DNA of 64,000 nucleotides from JBCBKU01 sp965267475 (GTDB lineage Bacteria; Pseudomonadota; Alphaproteobacteria; Rhodobacterales; Rhodobacteraceae), in the NCBI GenBank assembly GCA_965267475.1, contig OZ254079.1, positions 1,798,001 to 1,862,000 of the forward strand, in the 5' to 3' direction. How positions within the stretch are numbered: the stretch's first letter is position 1; each line of letters begins with the position of its first letter. The notes under the pieces are model-generated. The model was not told the origin of the DNA. It made no database searches and saw nothing but the letters and a program-made list of their open reading frames with translations. Position numbers and translations under genes: made by a program. Positions 16,759 to 24,697 of this stretch are shown here, piece by piece.

Positions 16759-18699
16759 ATGTTTAAGAAGATCCTGATCGCCAACCGGGGCGAGATTGCC
16801 TGCCGTGTCATCGATACCTGTCGCCGCATGGACGTGGCCACGGTCGCGGTCTATTCAGACGTGGACCGAAACGCCCGCCATGTCGAGCTGGCGACGCAAG
16901 CCGTCCATATCGGCGGCGCTGCCCCTGCCGAGAGCTATTTGGACGGCAGGAAGATCATCGCGGCGGCCAAGGAAAAAGGCGCCGAGGCGATCCACCCGGG
17001 TTATGGCTTTCTGTCCGAGAACCCGGATTTCGTGGACGCGGTCGAGGCCGCGGGGCTGACCTTTATCGGTCCTTCTGCTGAGGCGATCCGCGCGATGGGT
17101 CTGAAGGATGCCGCCAAGCGCCTTATGGCCGAAGCGGAGGTGCCCGTGGTGCCCGGCTATCACGGCGATGATCAGGAACCCGGGCATCTTGAGGTCGAAG
17201 CGGATCAGATCGGCTATCCCCTTCTGATCAAGGCGGTCGCGGGCGGTGGCGGCAAGGGGATGCGTAGGGTTGACCAACCCGAAGATTTCGCATCCGCGCT
17301 TGAGAGCGCCAGAGCAGAGGCGCTTGGAGCCTTCGGAAATGACGCGGTTCTGATCGAAAAATTCGTGGAAAAACCGCGCCATATCGAGGTTCAGGTCTTT
17401 GGTGATGGCACCCGGGCCGTACATCTTTTCGAACGCGATTGTTCGCTACAGCGCCGTCACCAGAAGGTCATCGAGGAAGCGCCGGCCCCGGGTATGACCC
17501 CGGAGATGCGCGCGGCGATGGGGAACGCCGCGGTCAAGGCGGCCGAAGCAATCGGGTACAAGGGCGCAGGCACGGTTGAGTTCATCGTGGATGCGTCAGA
17601 GGGGCTTCGCCCCGACCGGTTTTACTTCATGGAGATGAACACACGCCTTCAGGTCGAACACCCGGTGTCCGAGGCAATCACCGGCGTCGATCTTGTTGAA
17701 TGGCAGCTCCGCGTGGCCTCGGGCGAGCCGCTTCCTTTGACCCAGTCCGATCTGGCGATCTCCGGCCATGCGTTTGAAGCGCGCCTTTACGCCGAAGATG
17801 TTCCCGCCGGGTTTTTGCCGGCCACCGGGCGGCTTGACCATCTGGTCTTCCCGGCGGGCGCCCGGATCGAAACCGGCGTGCGCCCGGGCGATGAGATTTC
17901 GCCCTTCTACGATCCGATGATTGCCAAGATCGTTGTCCATGGCGCGGACCGTGGCGCGGCCCTTGCGGCATTGAAGCAGGCGCTTGCCGGAACTGAAATC
18001 GCCGGGCTGACAACGAACCACGCCTTCCTTCGAAAGCTTGTCGCCGATGCGCGGTTTGCGTCGGGCGATGTGGATACAGGATTGATTGCAGCGGGCGGCA
18101 CCGCGTTGACCGATGCGCCGGTGCCTTGCACGCGGTCCCGCTCGCTCGGTGGGATCGGAGCCTTGGGGCTCGACCAAGCGCAGGATCCGTTGGCGGGCTT
18201 CGCGCTTTGGGATCCTTTGCCGCAGCGAATTACCGTTCAGCATGGCCACGAGGACATTGAAGTTGCTGTTGTTTCCAAGGGGCCAAACCGCTTTGAAGCC
18301 CAGATAGACGATGCCCGTCATCAGATCGTTAAGAAGGGCGGGTCCTGGTGGGTCGATGGCCAGACCGTGCCTGCAAAGATCGCGCGCCATGCAAGCGGTG
18401 TCAGCGTTTTCTGGGGCAACGGGTATCATTACACCGTGCCAGATCCCCTGGACCGGTCGAGCGCAGGCGGGCCAAGCGGCGACACGGTTCTTTCCCCGAT
18501 GCCAGGGCTTGTCCGCCGCGTGTTCGCCAAGGATGGACAAGAAGTTGAGGCCGGGGATCCGATGCTGATCCTGGAGGCGATGAAAATGGAACATACACTG
18601 CGTGCCCCTAGGGACGGTGTGATCGCGCGCGTTGAGACCGAAGAAGGCGCCCAGGTCGAAGCGGGCCTTGTGTTGATCACATTGGAACCAGAGGCATGA
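16759..18699 (+). CDS. mccA: methylcrotonoyl-CoA carboxylase, biotin-containing (alpha) subunit
   Basis: A 646-residue protein: biotin carboxylase N-domain opening FKKILIANRGEIACRVI, ATP-grasp with GGGGKGMRRV and EKFVEKPRHIEVQVFGDG, substrate-binding EMNTRLQVEHPVSE, a linker domain, and a C-terminal biotinyl domain with LEAMKMEHTL, biotin on Lys609. It charges biotin with bicarbonate and passes the carboxyl to the MccB subunit. Biotin attachment would need the ligase encoded at 45281-46027. Its stop overlaps the GST start as ATGA. Members of this family also include propionyl-CoA carboxylase, but the gene context decides for leucine degradation. Confidence 0.95.
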   Translation: MFKKILIANRGEIACRVIDTCRRMDVATVAVYSDVDRNARHVELATQAVHIGGAAPAESYLDGRKIIAAAKEKGAEAIHPGYGFLSENPDFVDAVEAAGLTFIGPSAEAIRAMGLKDAAKRLMAEAEVPVVPGYHGDDQEPGHLEVEADQIGYPLLIKAVAGGGGKGMRRVDQPEDFASALESARAEALGAFGNDAVLIEKFVEKPRHIEVQVFGDGTRAVHLFERDCSLQRRHQKVIEEAPAPGMTPEMRAAMGNAAVKAAEAIGYKGAGTVEFIVDASEGLRPDRFYFMEMNTRLQVEHPVSEAITGVDLVEWQLRVASGEPLPLTQSDLAISGHAFEARLYAEDVPAGFLPATGRLDHLVFPAGARIETGVRPGDEISPFYDPMIAKIVVHGADRGAALAALKQALAGTEIAGLTTNHAFLRKLVADARFASGDVDTGLIAAGGTALTDAPVPCTRSRSLGGIGALGLDQAQDPLAGFALWDPLPQRITVQHGHEDIEVAVVSKGPNRFEAQIDDARHQIVKKGGSWWVDGQTVPAKIARHASGVSVFWGNGYHYTVPDPLDRSSAGGPSGDTVLSPMPGLVRRVFAKDGQEVEAGDPMLILEAMKMEHTLRAPRDGVIARVETEEGAQVEAGLVLITLEPEA

Positions 18700-19352
18700 T
18701 CCGGTTGCATCATTGCCACGGGACCCGGTCGATGCGGGTGTTGTGGCTGCTGTATGAGATGGGATTGGATTTTGAATTGGTCATCCATCCTTTCGATAAG
18801 TCATTGCGATCAAAAGAGTATTTGGCGAAACATCCGGTCGGGCGCGTGCCCGCCTGTGAGATTGATGGCCAAAGCTTTTGGGAGTCGCTCGCCGTGATGC
18901 AAATCCTGTGTGAGCGCCATCCCGAGGCCGGGCTGATGCCACCGCCCGGCGATCCGCAGCGTGCGGACTGGCTGGTCTGGCTGAACTTCGCAGAGACCAT
19001 CAGCCAGCACACGGCGGCGCTGACGCAACAGCATGTGGCGCTTTACGAAGACAGTATGCGCAGCCCTATCGTGATGAAGCTGGAAGCGAAGCGGATCGAG
19101 AAATGTAATGCGGCTTTGGATCAGCGGCTGGCGGGATCCGGGGACTATATTTTGACCACCGGTTTTTCAGCGGCGGACATCGCAGTGGGGCAGGCCGTCT
19201 ATATGGCGCGCCATTTTGCGCGGATTGAGCCGTTTTCGGTGCTGAGTGCTTGGAATGACCGGATCACTGCACGCGAAACGTTCCGGCGATCCTGTCCCGG
19301 ACCATCGGATACGCGCCTATATGACAGGGACTTCTATGAGGCATGGGCATGA
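18696..19352 (+). CDS. glutathione S-transferase family protein
   Basis: 218 residues with the GST two-domain layout. The N-terminal thioredoxin-like fold has HGTRSMRVLWLLYEMGLDFE, cis-Pro in VGRVPACEIDG and ESLAVMQIL. The C-terminal part is the helical domain (SAADIAVGQAVYMA). Ser/Thr near residue 10-12 could activate glutathione. GSTs occur often in aromatic and branched-chain catabolic operons, perhaps protecting against reactive enoyl-CoA species, which is inference. It overlaps mccA upstream and the lyase gene downstream by 4 bases each (ATGA), so translation is tightly linked to leucine degradation. Confidence 0.86.
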   Translation: MIRLHHCHGTRSMRVLWLLYEMGLDFELVIHPFDKSLRSKEYLAKHPVGRVPACEIDGQSFWESLAVMQILCERHPEAGLMPPPGDPQRADWLVWLNFAETISQHTAALTQQHVALYEDSMRSPIVMKLEAKRIEKCNAALDQRLAGSGDYILTTGFSAADIAVGQAVYMARHFARIEPFSVLSAWNDRITARETFRRSCPGPSDTRLYDRDFYEAWA

Positions 19353-20215
19353 GCCAGAACCACGTCACGATCCTTGAGGTCGGGCCCCGAGACGGGCTTC
19401 AGAACGAAAAGCGGGTCATTCCGACCGCGGAAAAAGTGACGCTGATCGATCTGCTGTCGACGGCTGGTTTCACCCGGATCGAGGCGGTCAGCTTCGTCTC
19501 TCCGAAACGCGTTCCGCAGATGGCCGATGGCGATGACGTGATGGCAGCGATCACCCGTGCACCCACCGTGCGCTATGCCGGGCTGACGCCCAACTTGCGC
19601 GGCTATGAGCGGGCCCGGGCGGTCGGGATGGAAGAGATATCCGTTTTTGCCTCGGCGAGCGAAGGGTTCAGTCAATCGAACCTGAATTGTTCGATTTCTG
19701 AAAGTCTTCAACGGTTTCAACCGGTCCTGGACGCCGCGCGTGTAGATAAAGTGATGGTCCGAAGCGCGATTTCCTGCGTGACGGATTGTCCGTTCGACGG
19801 GCCCGTGTCACCTGCTCAGGTCGCCGACGTCGCGGGCAAACTGGACGAGCTGGGCGTTTATGAGATTGCGCTGGGCGACACGATTGGCGCGGGAAAACCT
19901 GAAACGATCGGCGCCATGCTGGACGCCGTGACCCAGGTGATCGCGCCCGACCGGCTGGCCGGCCATTTTCACAACACCAACGGGCGCGCACTGGACAATA
20001 TCGATGTGGCCTTGGATTTCGGCCTTCGTGTCTTCGACAGTGCGGTGGGCGGTCTGGGCGGTTGCCCGTTTGCGCCGGGTGCTGCCGGAAACGTGGCAAC
20101 CGAAGCCGTTTTGGACCATCTGACCGCGAAGGGCTTTGACACGGGGCTCGACGCGAACATCGTTGCCCGGGCAGGGCGCCTGGCGCAGACAATGCGGGAG
20201 GGCGCGCATGTCTGA
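19349..20215 (+). CDS. mvaB: hydroxymethylglutaryl-CoA lyase
   Basis: This enzyme splits HMG-CoA into acetoacetate and acetyl-CoA, the last step of leucine degradation. The 288-residue TIM-barrel protein has EVGPRDGLQNE at the N-terminus (catalytic Arg-Asp), VSFVSPKRVPQMAD, HFHNTNGRALDN for the metal-binding His pair, and the family signature GGLGGCPFAPGAAGN with the active-site cysteine. ATG 19349 is chosen because it forms an ATGA with the GST stop; ATG 19343 would add two residues. The reading frame overlaps the next gene by 8 bases. Confidence 0.94.
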   Translation: MSQNHVTILEVGPRDGLQNEKRVIPTAEKVTLIDLLSTAGFTRIEAVSFVSPKRVPQMADGDDVMAAITRAPTVRYAGLTPNLRGYERARAVGMEEISVFASASEGFSQSNLNCSISESLQRFQPVLDAARVDKVMVRSAISCVTDCPFDGPVSPAQVADVAGKLDELGVYEIALGDTIGAGKPETIGAMLDAVTQVIAPDRLAGHFHNTNGRALDNIDVALDFGLRVFDSAVGGLGGCPFAPGAAGNVATEAVLDHLTAKGFDTGLDANIVARAGRLAQTMREGAHV

Positions 20216-20993
20216 TCCGCTTCTTACCTCAGTCGATAACCGAGGGGTCGCCACGCTTCTTCTGAACCGGCCCGACAAGCACAATGCGCTGTCATCGACG
20301 CTGATCACTGCTTTGACTGACGCTGCGGTTGAGATGGCGGGCAACGACAAGGTCCGTGTCGTGGTTCTGGCGGGCACCGGCAAAAGCTTTTGTGCGGGCG
20401 GAGATCTGCGCTGGATGCAAGCCCAGATGATGGCTGATCGGGACACCCGCGAGACCGAGGCGCGCAAGATCGCAACCATGCTGGGGGCGCTGAATTCCAT
20501 GCCGAAGCCCGTTATTGCCCGCGTGCACGGCAATGCGTTTGGGGGCGGGGTTGGGCTGGCTTGCGTCGCTGACGCGGCCATTGGTGTTCGGGAAGGCGCG
20601 AAGTTTGGGCTGACCGAAACGCGGCTGGGCCTGATCCCGGCCACCATTGGACCCTATGTGTTGGCCAGGCTTGGGCCTGCGCGGGCGCGGCGTGTCTTCA
20701 TGTCGCCCAGACTTTTCAGCGCGGAAGAAGCGGTTCGGTTGGGCATTCTGGCCCGTGCCGTCGATCCGATCGACCTTGACGACGCGCTGGAAGCCGAGAT
20801 CAAGCCCTATCTCGACGCCGCGCCTGGTGCCGTGGCCGAGGCAAAACGGCTTGCACGGACCCTGCTTCCCGGCATCAACCACGAAGCCGTCGAGATGTCG
20901 ATTGCCGCCCTGATCGAGCGTTGGGAAAGTGAAGAGGCCCATCAGGGCCTGGCTGCTTTTTTCGAGAAAAAGAAGGCGCCTTGGGCCAGATAG
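20208..20993 (+). CDS. liuC: enoyl-CoA hydratase, probably methylglutaconyl-CoA hydratase
   Basis: A 261-residue crotonase-fold protein with NRPDKHNALS, oxyanion-hole segment CAGGDLRWMQ, HGNAFGGGVGLACVADAAIG and TETRLGLIPATIGPYV. In this operon the missing step is hydration of 3-methylglutaconyl-CoA to HMG-CoA, which fits by elimination; sequence alone says only enoyl-CoA hydratase/isomerase. ATG 20208 lies inside the end of mvaB, so the two are coupled. It is the last gene of the run. The 111 bases after it hold no obvious hairpin terminator before the msrB promoter region. Confidence 0.85.
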   Translation: MSDPLLTSVDNRGVATLLLNRPDKHNALSSTLITALTDAAVEMAGNDKVRVVVLAGTGKSFCAGGDLRWMQAQMMADRDTRETEARKIATMLGALNSMPKPVIARVHGNAFGGGVGLACVADAAIGVREGAKFGLTETRLGLIPATIGPYVLARLGPARARRVFMSPRLFSAEEAVRLGILARAVDPIDLDDALEAEIKPYLDAAPGAVAEAKRLARTLLPGINHEAVEMSIAALIERWESEEAHQGLAAFFEKKKAPWAR

Positions 20994-21040
20994 CTCCCGC
21001 TCGCGAAACTTCACAAATAGGTCAGAACGCACCGATTTTC

Positions 21041-21070
21041 TTGCCCGGTTTACCAGCGATCCCCTAATTT
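21041..21070 (+). promoter_or_regulatory. candidate promoter of msrB
   Basis: TTGCCC at 21041 and TAATTT at 21065 are 18 bases apart (17 to CTAATT), about 35 bases before the msrB start. It is the best sigma-70-like pair in the gap. This is a weak match by eye only. Confidence 0.35.
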
Positions 21071-21104
21071 CGCGCACGGATGACGCTGAAAGGGAACTAG
21101 TCTG

Positions 21105-21566
21105 ATGGACCGCAGAACTTTGCTTCTGGGCGCAGTTGCGCTGCCTTTTGCCGGGCAGGCCCTCGCCAATGCCGGTAATTTTGAAGTCACGCGCAGCGAT
21201 GCCGAATGGAAGGCGATGCTGTCGCCCCTGGAATACAAGGTGATGCGCCGCGAAGGCACGGAACGCGCAGGCTCCAGCCCGCTCGACAAGAACTGGGCCA
21301 ACGGCACCTATCACTGCCGCGGTTGCGACCTGCCGGTCTATCCCTCGGCCACCAAGTTTGACAGCGGCACAGGCTGGCCAAGCTTCTGGGATGCCATCCC
21401 GAATGCAACGCGGACCAAGGCGGACCGCAAGCTTCTTTACAAACGCACCGAAGTGCATTGCCGCCGCTGTGGCAGCCATTTCGGCCATATTTTCAACGAT
21501 GGACCGGCGCCCACGGGCAAGCGCCACTGCCTGAATGGCGTCAGTTTGGTGTTTAAAGCCGCCTGA
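21105..21566 (+). CDS. msrB: exported peptide-methionine (R)-S-oxide reductase
   Basis: This enzyme reduces methionine-R-sulfoxide in damaged proteins. The 153-residue protein starts MDRRTLLLGAVALPFAG, a signal peptide with a twin arginine, so repair probably takes place in the periplasm. The MsrB fold is clear: zinc cysteines Cys71/Cys74 (CRGC) and Cys119/Cys122 (CRRC), GTGWPSFWDAI, and catalytic Cys142 in RHCLNG. It stands alone, with its own likely promoter and a strong terminator 30 bases downstream. A resolving cysteine near the N-terminus is not evident, so it may depend on an external reductant. Confidence 0.93.
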   Translation: MDRRTLLLGAVALPFAGQALANAGNFEVTRSDAEWKAMLSPLEYKVMRREGTERAGSSPLDKNWANGTYHCRGCDLPVYPSATKFDSGTGWPSFWDAIPNATRTKADRKLLYKRTEVHCRRCGSHFGHIFNDGPAPTGKRHCLNGVSLVFKAA

Positions 21567-21596
21567 GTCACAGTCCCTCGTGTTCAAACGGCTTTG

Positions 21597-21636
21597 CCGC
21601 CCCGGGCCTTCCAGCAGCCCGGGGCGGTTTTAGTTT
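21597..21636 (+). terminator. rho-independent terminator after msrB
   Basis: CCGCCCCGGGC and GCCCGGGGCGG make an 11-base perfect GC stem with a 9-base loop, followed by TTTTAGTTT. It separates msrB from the complex I operon. Confidence 0.92.
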
Positions 21637-21664
21637 GGATTGTACCTGATCCGCCGACCCGCCG

Positions 21665-21693
21665 TTGACGCCCTTTGGCCACAACGCTAGGGA
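21665..21693 (+). promoter_or_regulatory. candidate promoter of the nuo operon
   Basis: TTGACG at 21665-21670 is followed after 17 bases by TAGGGA, 30 bases before the TTG start of nuoA and just behind the msrB terminator. The -35 box is the same as in the tRNA-Tyr promoter of this window. The -10 box is poor but resembles the one before nuoB. Confidence 0.45.
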
Positions 21694-21722
21694 TTGGCGA
21701 GATCGGCGAAACGGGTGACACC

Positions 21723-22088
21723 TTGGAAGAGCTTCTTCGCGAATACCTGCCCATTCTGATTTTCCTGGCAATTGCCATCGGGCTTGGTCTTGTGCTGGTC
21801 CTGGCGGCGGCCATCCTGGCCGTCCAAAACCCGGATCCGGAAAAGGTGTCGGCCTATGAATGCGGCTTCAACGCCTTCGATGACGCCCGAATGAAGTTCG
21901 ACGTCCGATTCTATCTGGTCGCAATCCTTTTCATCATCTTCGACCTTGAGATCGCGTTCCTGTTCCCCTGGGCTGTTGCCTTCGGCGAGATCTCGATGGC
22001 CGCGTTCTGGTCGATGATGGTGTTCCTCGCCGTTTTGACGGTCGGCTTCTGCTATGAGTGGAAGAAGGGCGGGCTTGAGTGGCAGTAA
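21723..22088 (+). CDS. nuoA: NADH-quinone oxidoreductase subunit A
   Basis: A small membrane subunit of complex I near the quinone site. The 121-residue protein has three membrane helices (from residues 8, 65 and 93) and the conserved loop VSAYECGFNAFDDARMKFDV with the key cysteine and acidic residues, and ends in EWKKGGLEWQ. TTG at 21723 is the chosen start: it follows GGGTGA and yields the length and N-terminus (EELLREYLPI) expected for alphaproteobacteria. A TTG at 21675 would add 16 residues and overlap the promoter. Confidence 0.93.
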   Translation: MEELLREYLPILIFLAIAIGLGLVLVLAAAILAVQNPDPEKVSAYECGFNAFDDARMKFDVRFYLVAILFIIFDLEIAFLFPWAVAFGEISMAAFWSMMVFLAVLTVGFCYEWKKGGLEWQ

Positions 22089-22108
22089 ACGCCGCCGCGC
22101 GCGTTCAA

Positions 22109-22408
22109 ATGGCCGAAGAAACCATTGAAATCATGACGATCGAGGGGAAGCCCTGGCGCGTGAACCGGGCGAAGTTCGAGGCAATGGATCGTGCATTGAT
22201 GGCGGTTTTGCCCGCGGAACCACCTGGTCTGAGCTTCGCCGATCTCAAGTCGGCCATCCAATCCCATTTGGATCAGGACTTGTTTCCGGGCGGTGTAAAG
22301 GCCGGATGGTGGATGAAATCCGTCCAATTGGACCATGAGTTTCGCGGCACCGTGAAGCGAAGCAAGGGCAGCCCGCTGCGCTTTTACAAAGTTCAATCCG
22401 GATCCTGA
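22109..22408 (+). CDS. small soluble hypothetical protein (possibly DUF6958)
   Basis: About 99 residues with no membrane segment. The central stretch EAMDRALMAVLPAEPPGLSF and the motif FPGGVKAGWWMKSVQLD look like a small winged-helix-type protein that I associate with DUF6958, with modest certainty. GTG 22079, ATG 22109 and ATG 22133 are all possible starts; none has a strong ribosome site, and the first would overlap the nuoA stop. It lies between nuoA and nuoB with the same orientation. No function is known. Confidence 0.62.
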   Translation: MAEETIEIMTIEGKPWRVNRAKFEAMDRALMAVLPAEPPGLSFADLKSAIQSHLDQDLFPGGVKAGWWMKSVQLDHEFRGTVKRSKGSPLRFYKVQSGS

Positions 22409-22491
22409 CCAGGGATCGCACCCGGATCCTGCCCTAATTTCTCCAAAATGACGCGATAGTTACCGGGCGCGCAACAAATGAGTGCCCGCCC

Positions 22492-23427
22492 ATGACGCTG
22501 ACATTGTTGACTTATCGGTTGTTTCGCCTTCGCCGCCTGATTGTGCTTTCCATCCTTCCGCCGGTCGCGGTCGTTCTGGTTCTGGCTGCCCTGAAAGGCC
22601 CGGCGGCTCTGGTTTTTCTGGTCTTCGCGATTGGCGCGCCTTTGGCGCATATCCTGCGGTTCCCGAACAGCTGGCTTGAAAGCGTCGCTATTTCGCTGAC
22701 GACCGCTATCCTCTTGGGTGTTGCGGGCACCATTGGGCCGGATGTCGGACTGGTCGGATTGGCGTTCCGGATCTTCTGGCTGGCCATTCTTGGCATCGTT
22801 CTGTTCTTCATTCTGTCCACGCGTGTGCCCGAGTGGTTTGACTTTGGCGAAGCTAAGGCTTTCACAGCGCGCACGTCCCGCTTCACGAAACTGGATGCCG
22901 AGACGGTCAAGAAGGCGATCACGCTTTACCCGGGCCGCACGGATGACAAGGTTGTCTGCGGAGAGCCCGATTCCGATGGTGTCTTTCCGATTACCTTCAA
23001 GCACCAGATGCAGGTTATGGATCTCGGGTTCGAAGTCGACACCGCTGACGCTGAAGAGATGAACATCGCTGCCGATGGCAGTTTTGATCTGGAATTGTTC
23101 GGTGTCGTTGTGAAGTCCACGCCCGAGTTGCATGAACTGATCTCGATCATGCCCGACAGCGAAGAGACCACGATGACGCGGTTTCACTTCAAGCCGAAGC
23201 GCCGTGGCACCAAGGTGACCATGGAAGAGCGCGGGATCCCCATGAGCCGCGGCTACGCCTTCGGTTTCTGGCTTCAGGATTACATCGCCGACTATCTGAC
23301 GGATGAAGTCGACCGGGCCGAGGGTCGGACACCGCGGGCCAATCGGTTCCAGTCCCAGGATCAGCTGATCGTGTCCATGGCCGAGGCCTTTTTCGCGATC
23401 TTCAAGGGTCCGAGACCGGCCGAATAG
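22492..23427 (+). CDS. membrane protein with a large cytoplasmic domain, between nuoA and nuoB
   Basis: 311 residues. The first 110 contain about four hydrophobic segments (VLSILPPVAVVLVLAAL, ALVFLVFAIGAPLAHIL, and two more to residue 107). Some 200 soluble residues follow, including MTRFHFKPKRRGTKVTMEE and GFWLQDYIADYLTDEVDRAEG. The tail faintly recalls SRPBCC-type lipid-binding folds, which is only a suspicion. I do not recognise a characterised relative. The ATG lies 83 bases after the previous gene. A second promoter may lie downstream, before nuoB. Confidence 0.72.
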   Translation: MTLTLLTYRLFRLRRLIVLSILPPVAVVLVLAALKGPAALVFLVFAIGAPLAHILRFPNSWLESVAISLTTAILLGVAGTIGPDVGLVGLAFRIFWLAILGIVLFFILSTRVPEWFDFGEAKAFTARTSRFTKLDAETVKKAITLYPGRTDDKVVCGEPDSDGVFPITFKHQMQVMDLGFEVDTADAEEMNIAADGSFDLELFGVVVKSTPELHELISIMPDSEETTMTRFHFKPKRRGTKVTMEERGIPMSRGYAFGFWLQDYIADYLTDEVDRAEGRTPRANRFQSQDQLIVSMAEAFFAIFKGPRPAE

Positions 23428-23465
23428 CCCTGGACATTCCTTTGCAATTTGCGGGGCTTCCCGCG

Positions 23466-23494
23466 TTGAACTCGGTCTCGCACTGGTCTAGGTG
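23466..23494 (+). promoter_or_regulatory. candidate internal promoter before nuoB
   Basis: TTGAAC at 23466-23471 and TAGGTG at 23489-23494 are 17 bases apart, in the 123-base gap between the membrane protein gene and nuoB. The -10 box resembles that before nuoA (TAGGGA). This gap is longer than others in the operon, which favours a separate start of transcription for nuoB onward. Confidence 0.4.
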
Positions 23495-23550
23495 TTTCCC
23501 AACACGGCGCGCGAAACAGGCGCCAGGGCCCAGATGGGAGCAGGGGACCA

Positions 23551-24084
23551 ATGTCCATAGCCACCAATCCCAACACAGCGGGCGTCGACAAGGACGTCTC
23601 GACGGCTGAGATCAATCGCGAATTGCAGGACAAGGGCTTCCTGCTAACCTCGACCGAGGACATCATCAACTGGGCGCGGACCGGGTCGCTGCATTGGATG
23701 ACCTTCGGTCTGGCCTGTTGCGCAGTCGAGATGATGCATACGTCCATGCCGCGCTATGACGCCGAACGCTTTGGCATTGCGCCCCGCGCCTCGCCGCGCC
23801 AGTCGGACGTGATGATCGTCGCGGGCACGTTGACCAACAAGATGGCGCCCGCGCTTCGCAAGGTGTACGATCAGATGCCCGAGCCGCGCTATGTGATCTC
23901 GATGGGATCCTGCGCAAACGGGGGCGGGTATTACCATTACAGCTATTCCGTTGTGCGCGGCTGCGACCGGATCGTCCCGGTCGACATCTACGTGCCGGGC
24001 TGCCCACCGACGGCAGAGGCGTTGCTTTACGGAATCCTGCAACTTCAGCGGAAAATCCGCCGGACAGGGACGATTGTGCGATGA
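23551..24084 (+). CDS. nuoB: NADH-quinone oxidoreductase subunit B
   Basis: A peripheral complex I subunit holding iron-sulfur cluster N2, the last electron donor to quinone. In the 177-residue protein the four ligands are visible: the adjacent pair Cys56-Cys57 (GLACCAVEM), Cys121 (MGSCANGGGYYHYSYSVVRG) and Cys151 (YVPGCPPTAEALL). The N-terminal 30 residues are a typical variable lead. The ATG follows GCAGGGGACCA. Its stop overlaps the nuoC start as ATGA. Confidence 0.97.
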   Translation: MSIATNPNTAGVDKDVSTAEINRELQDKGFLLTSTEDIINWARTGSLHWMTFGLACCAVEMMHTSMPRYDAERFGIAPRASPRQSDVMIVAGTLTNKMAPALRKVYDQMPEPRYVISMGSCANGGGYYHYSYSVVRGCDRIVPVDIYVPGCPPTAEALLYGILQLQRKIRRTGTIVR

Positions 24085-24692
24085 CCCAGGCACTGACCGA
24101 ACTCGGCGAACATATCGAGGCGAAGCGACCCGATTGCGTCGTGTCTTGGGCTGTCGAGAATGGCGAACTGACCATTCAAGCCACGCAGGCATCCCTTGTT
24201 GGGTTCGTCGAATGGCTGAAATCGGACCGGAATTGCCGGTTCTCGACGCTCGTCGACATCACTGGCGTCGACTATCCGGAACGCGAAGCGCGCTTCGACA
24301 TCGTCTATCACTTCCTCAGCATGTATCAGAACCAGCGGATCCGCGTGAAGGTTTCGGCGCGAGAGGAAGATGTGATCGCCTCGATCATCTCGGTCCATCC
24401 GTCGGCCAATTGGTTCGAACGGGAAGTCTTCGACATGTTCGGGATCCTATTCACGGGCCACCCCGATCTTCGCCGGATCCTGACCGACTATGGCTTCCGG
24501 GGTCATCCCTTGCGGAAGGACTTCCCGACCACCGGCTATACCGAAGTGCGCTATGATGACGAGCAAAAGCGCGTGGTCTATGAACCGGTCAGCCTTGTGC
24601 AGGAATACCGCCAGTTCGACTTTATGTCGCCTTGGGAAGGCGCGGAATACATCCTGCCTGGCGATGAGAAAACCGACGAGGCCAAGGGCTGA
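24081..24692 (+). CDS. nuoC: NADH-quinone oxidoreductase subunit C
   Basis: The 203-residue 30-kDa subunit of the connecting module. The family signature is clear: SVHPSANWFEREVFDMFGI, GHPDLRRILTDYGFRGHPLRKDFP and the C-terminal EYRQFDFMSPWEG. It is a separate gene, not fused to nuoD as in enterobacteria. It overlaps nuoB by 4 bases, and a sulfotransferase gene, not nuoD, follows after 5 bases. Confidence 0.97.
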   Translation: MTQALTELGEHIEAKRPDCVVSWAVENGELTIQATQASLVGFVEWLKSDRNCRFSTLVDITGVDYPEREARFDIVYHFLSMYQNQRIRVKVSAREEDVIASIISVHPSANWFEREVFDMFGILFTGHPDLRRILTDYGFRGHPLRKDFPTTGYTEVRYDDEQKRVVYEPVSLVQEYRQFDFMSPWEGAEYILPGDEKTDEAKG

Positions 24693-24697
24693 GCAGC

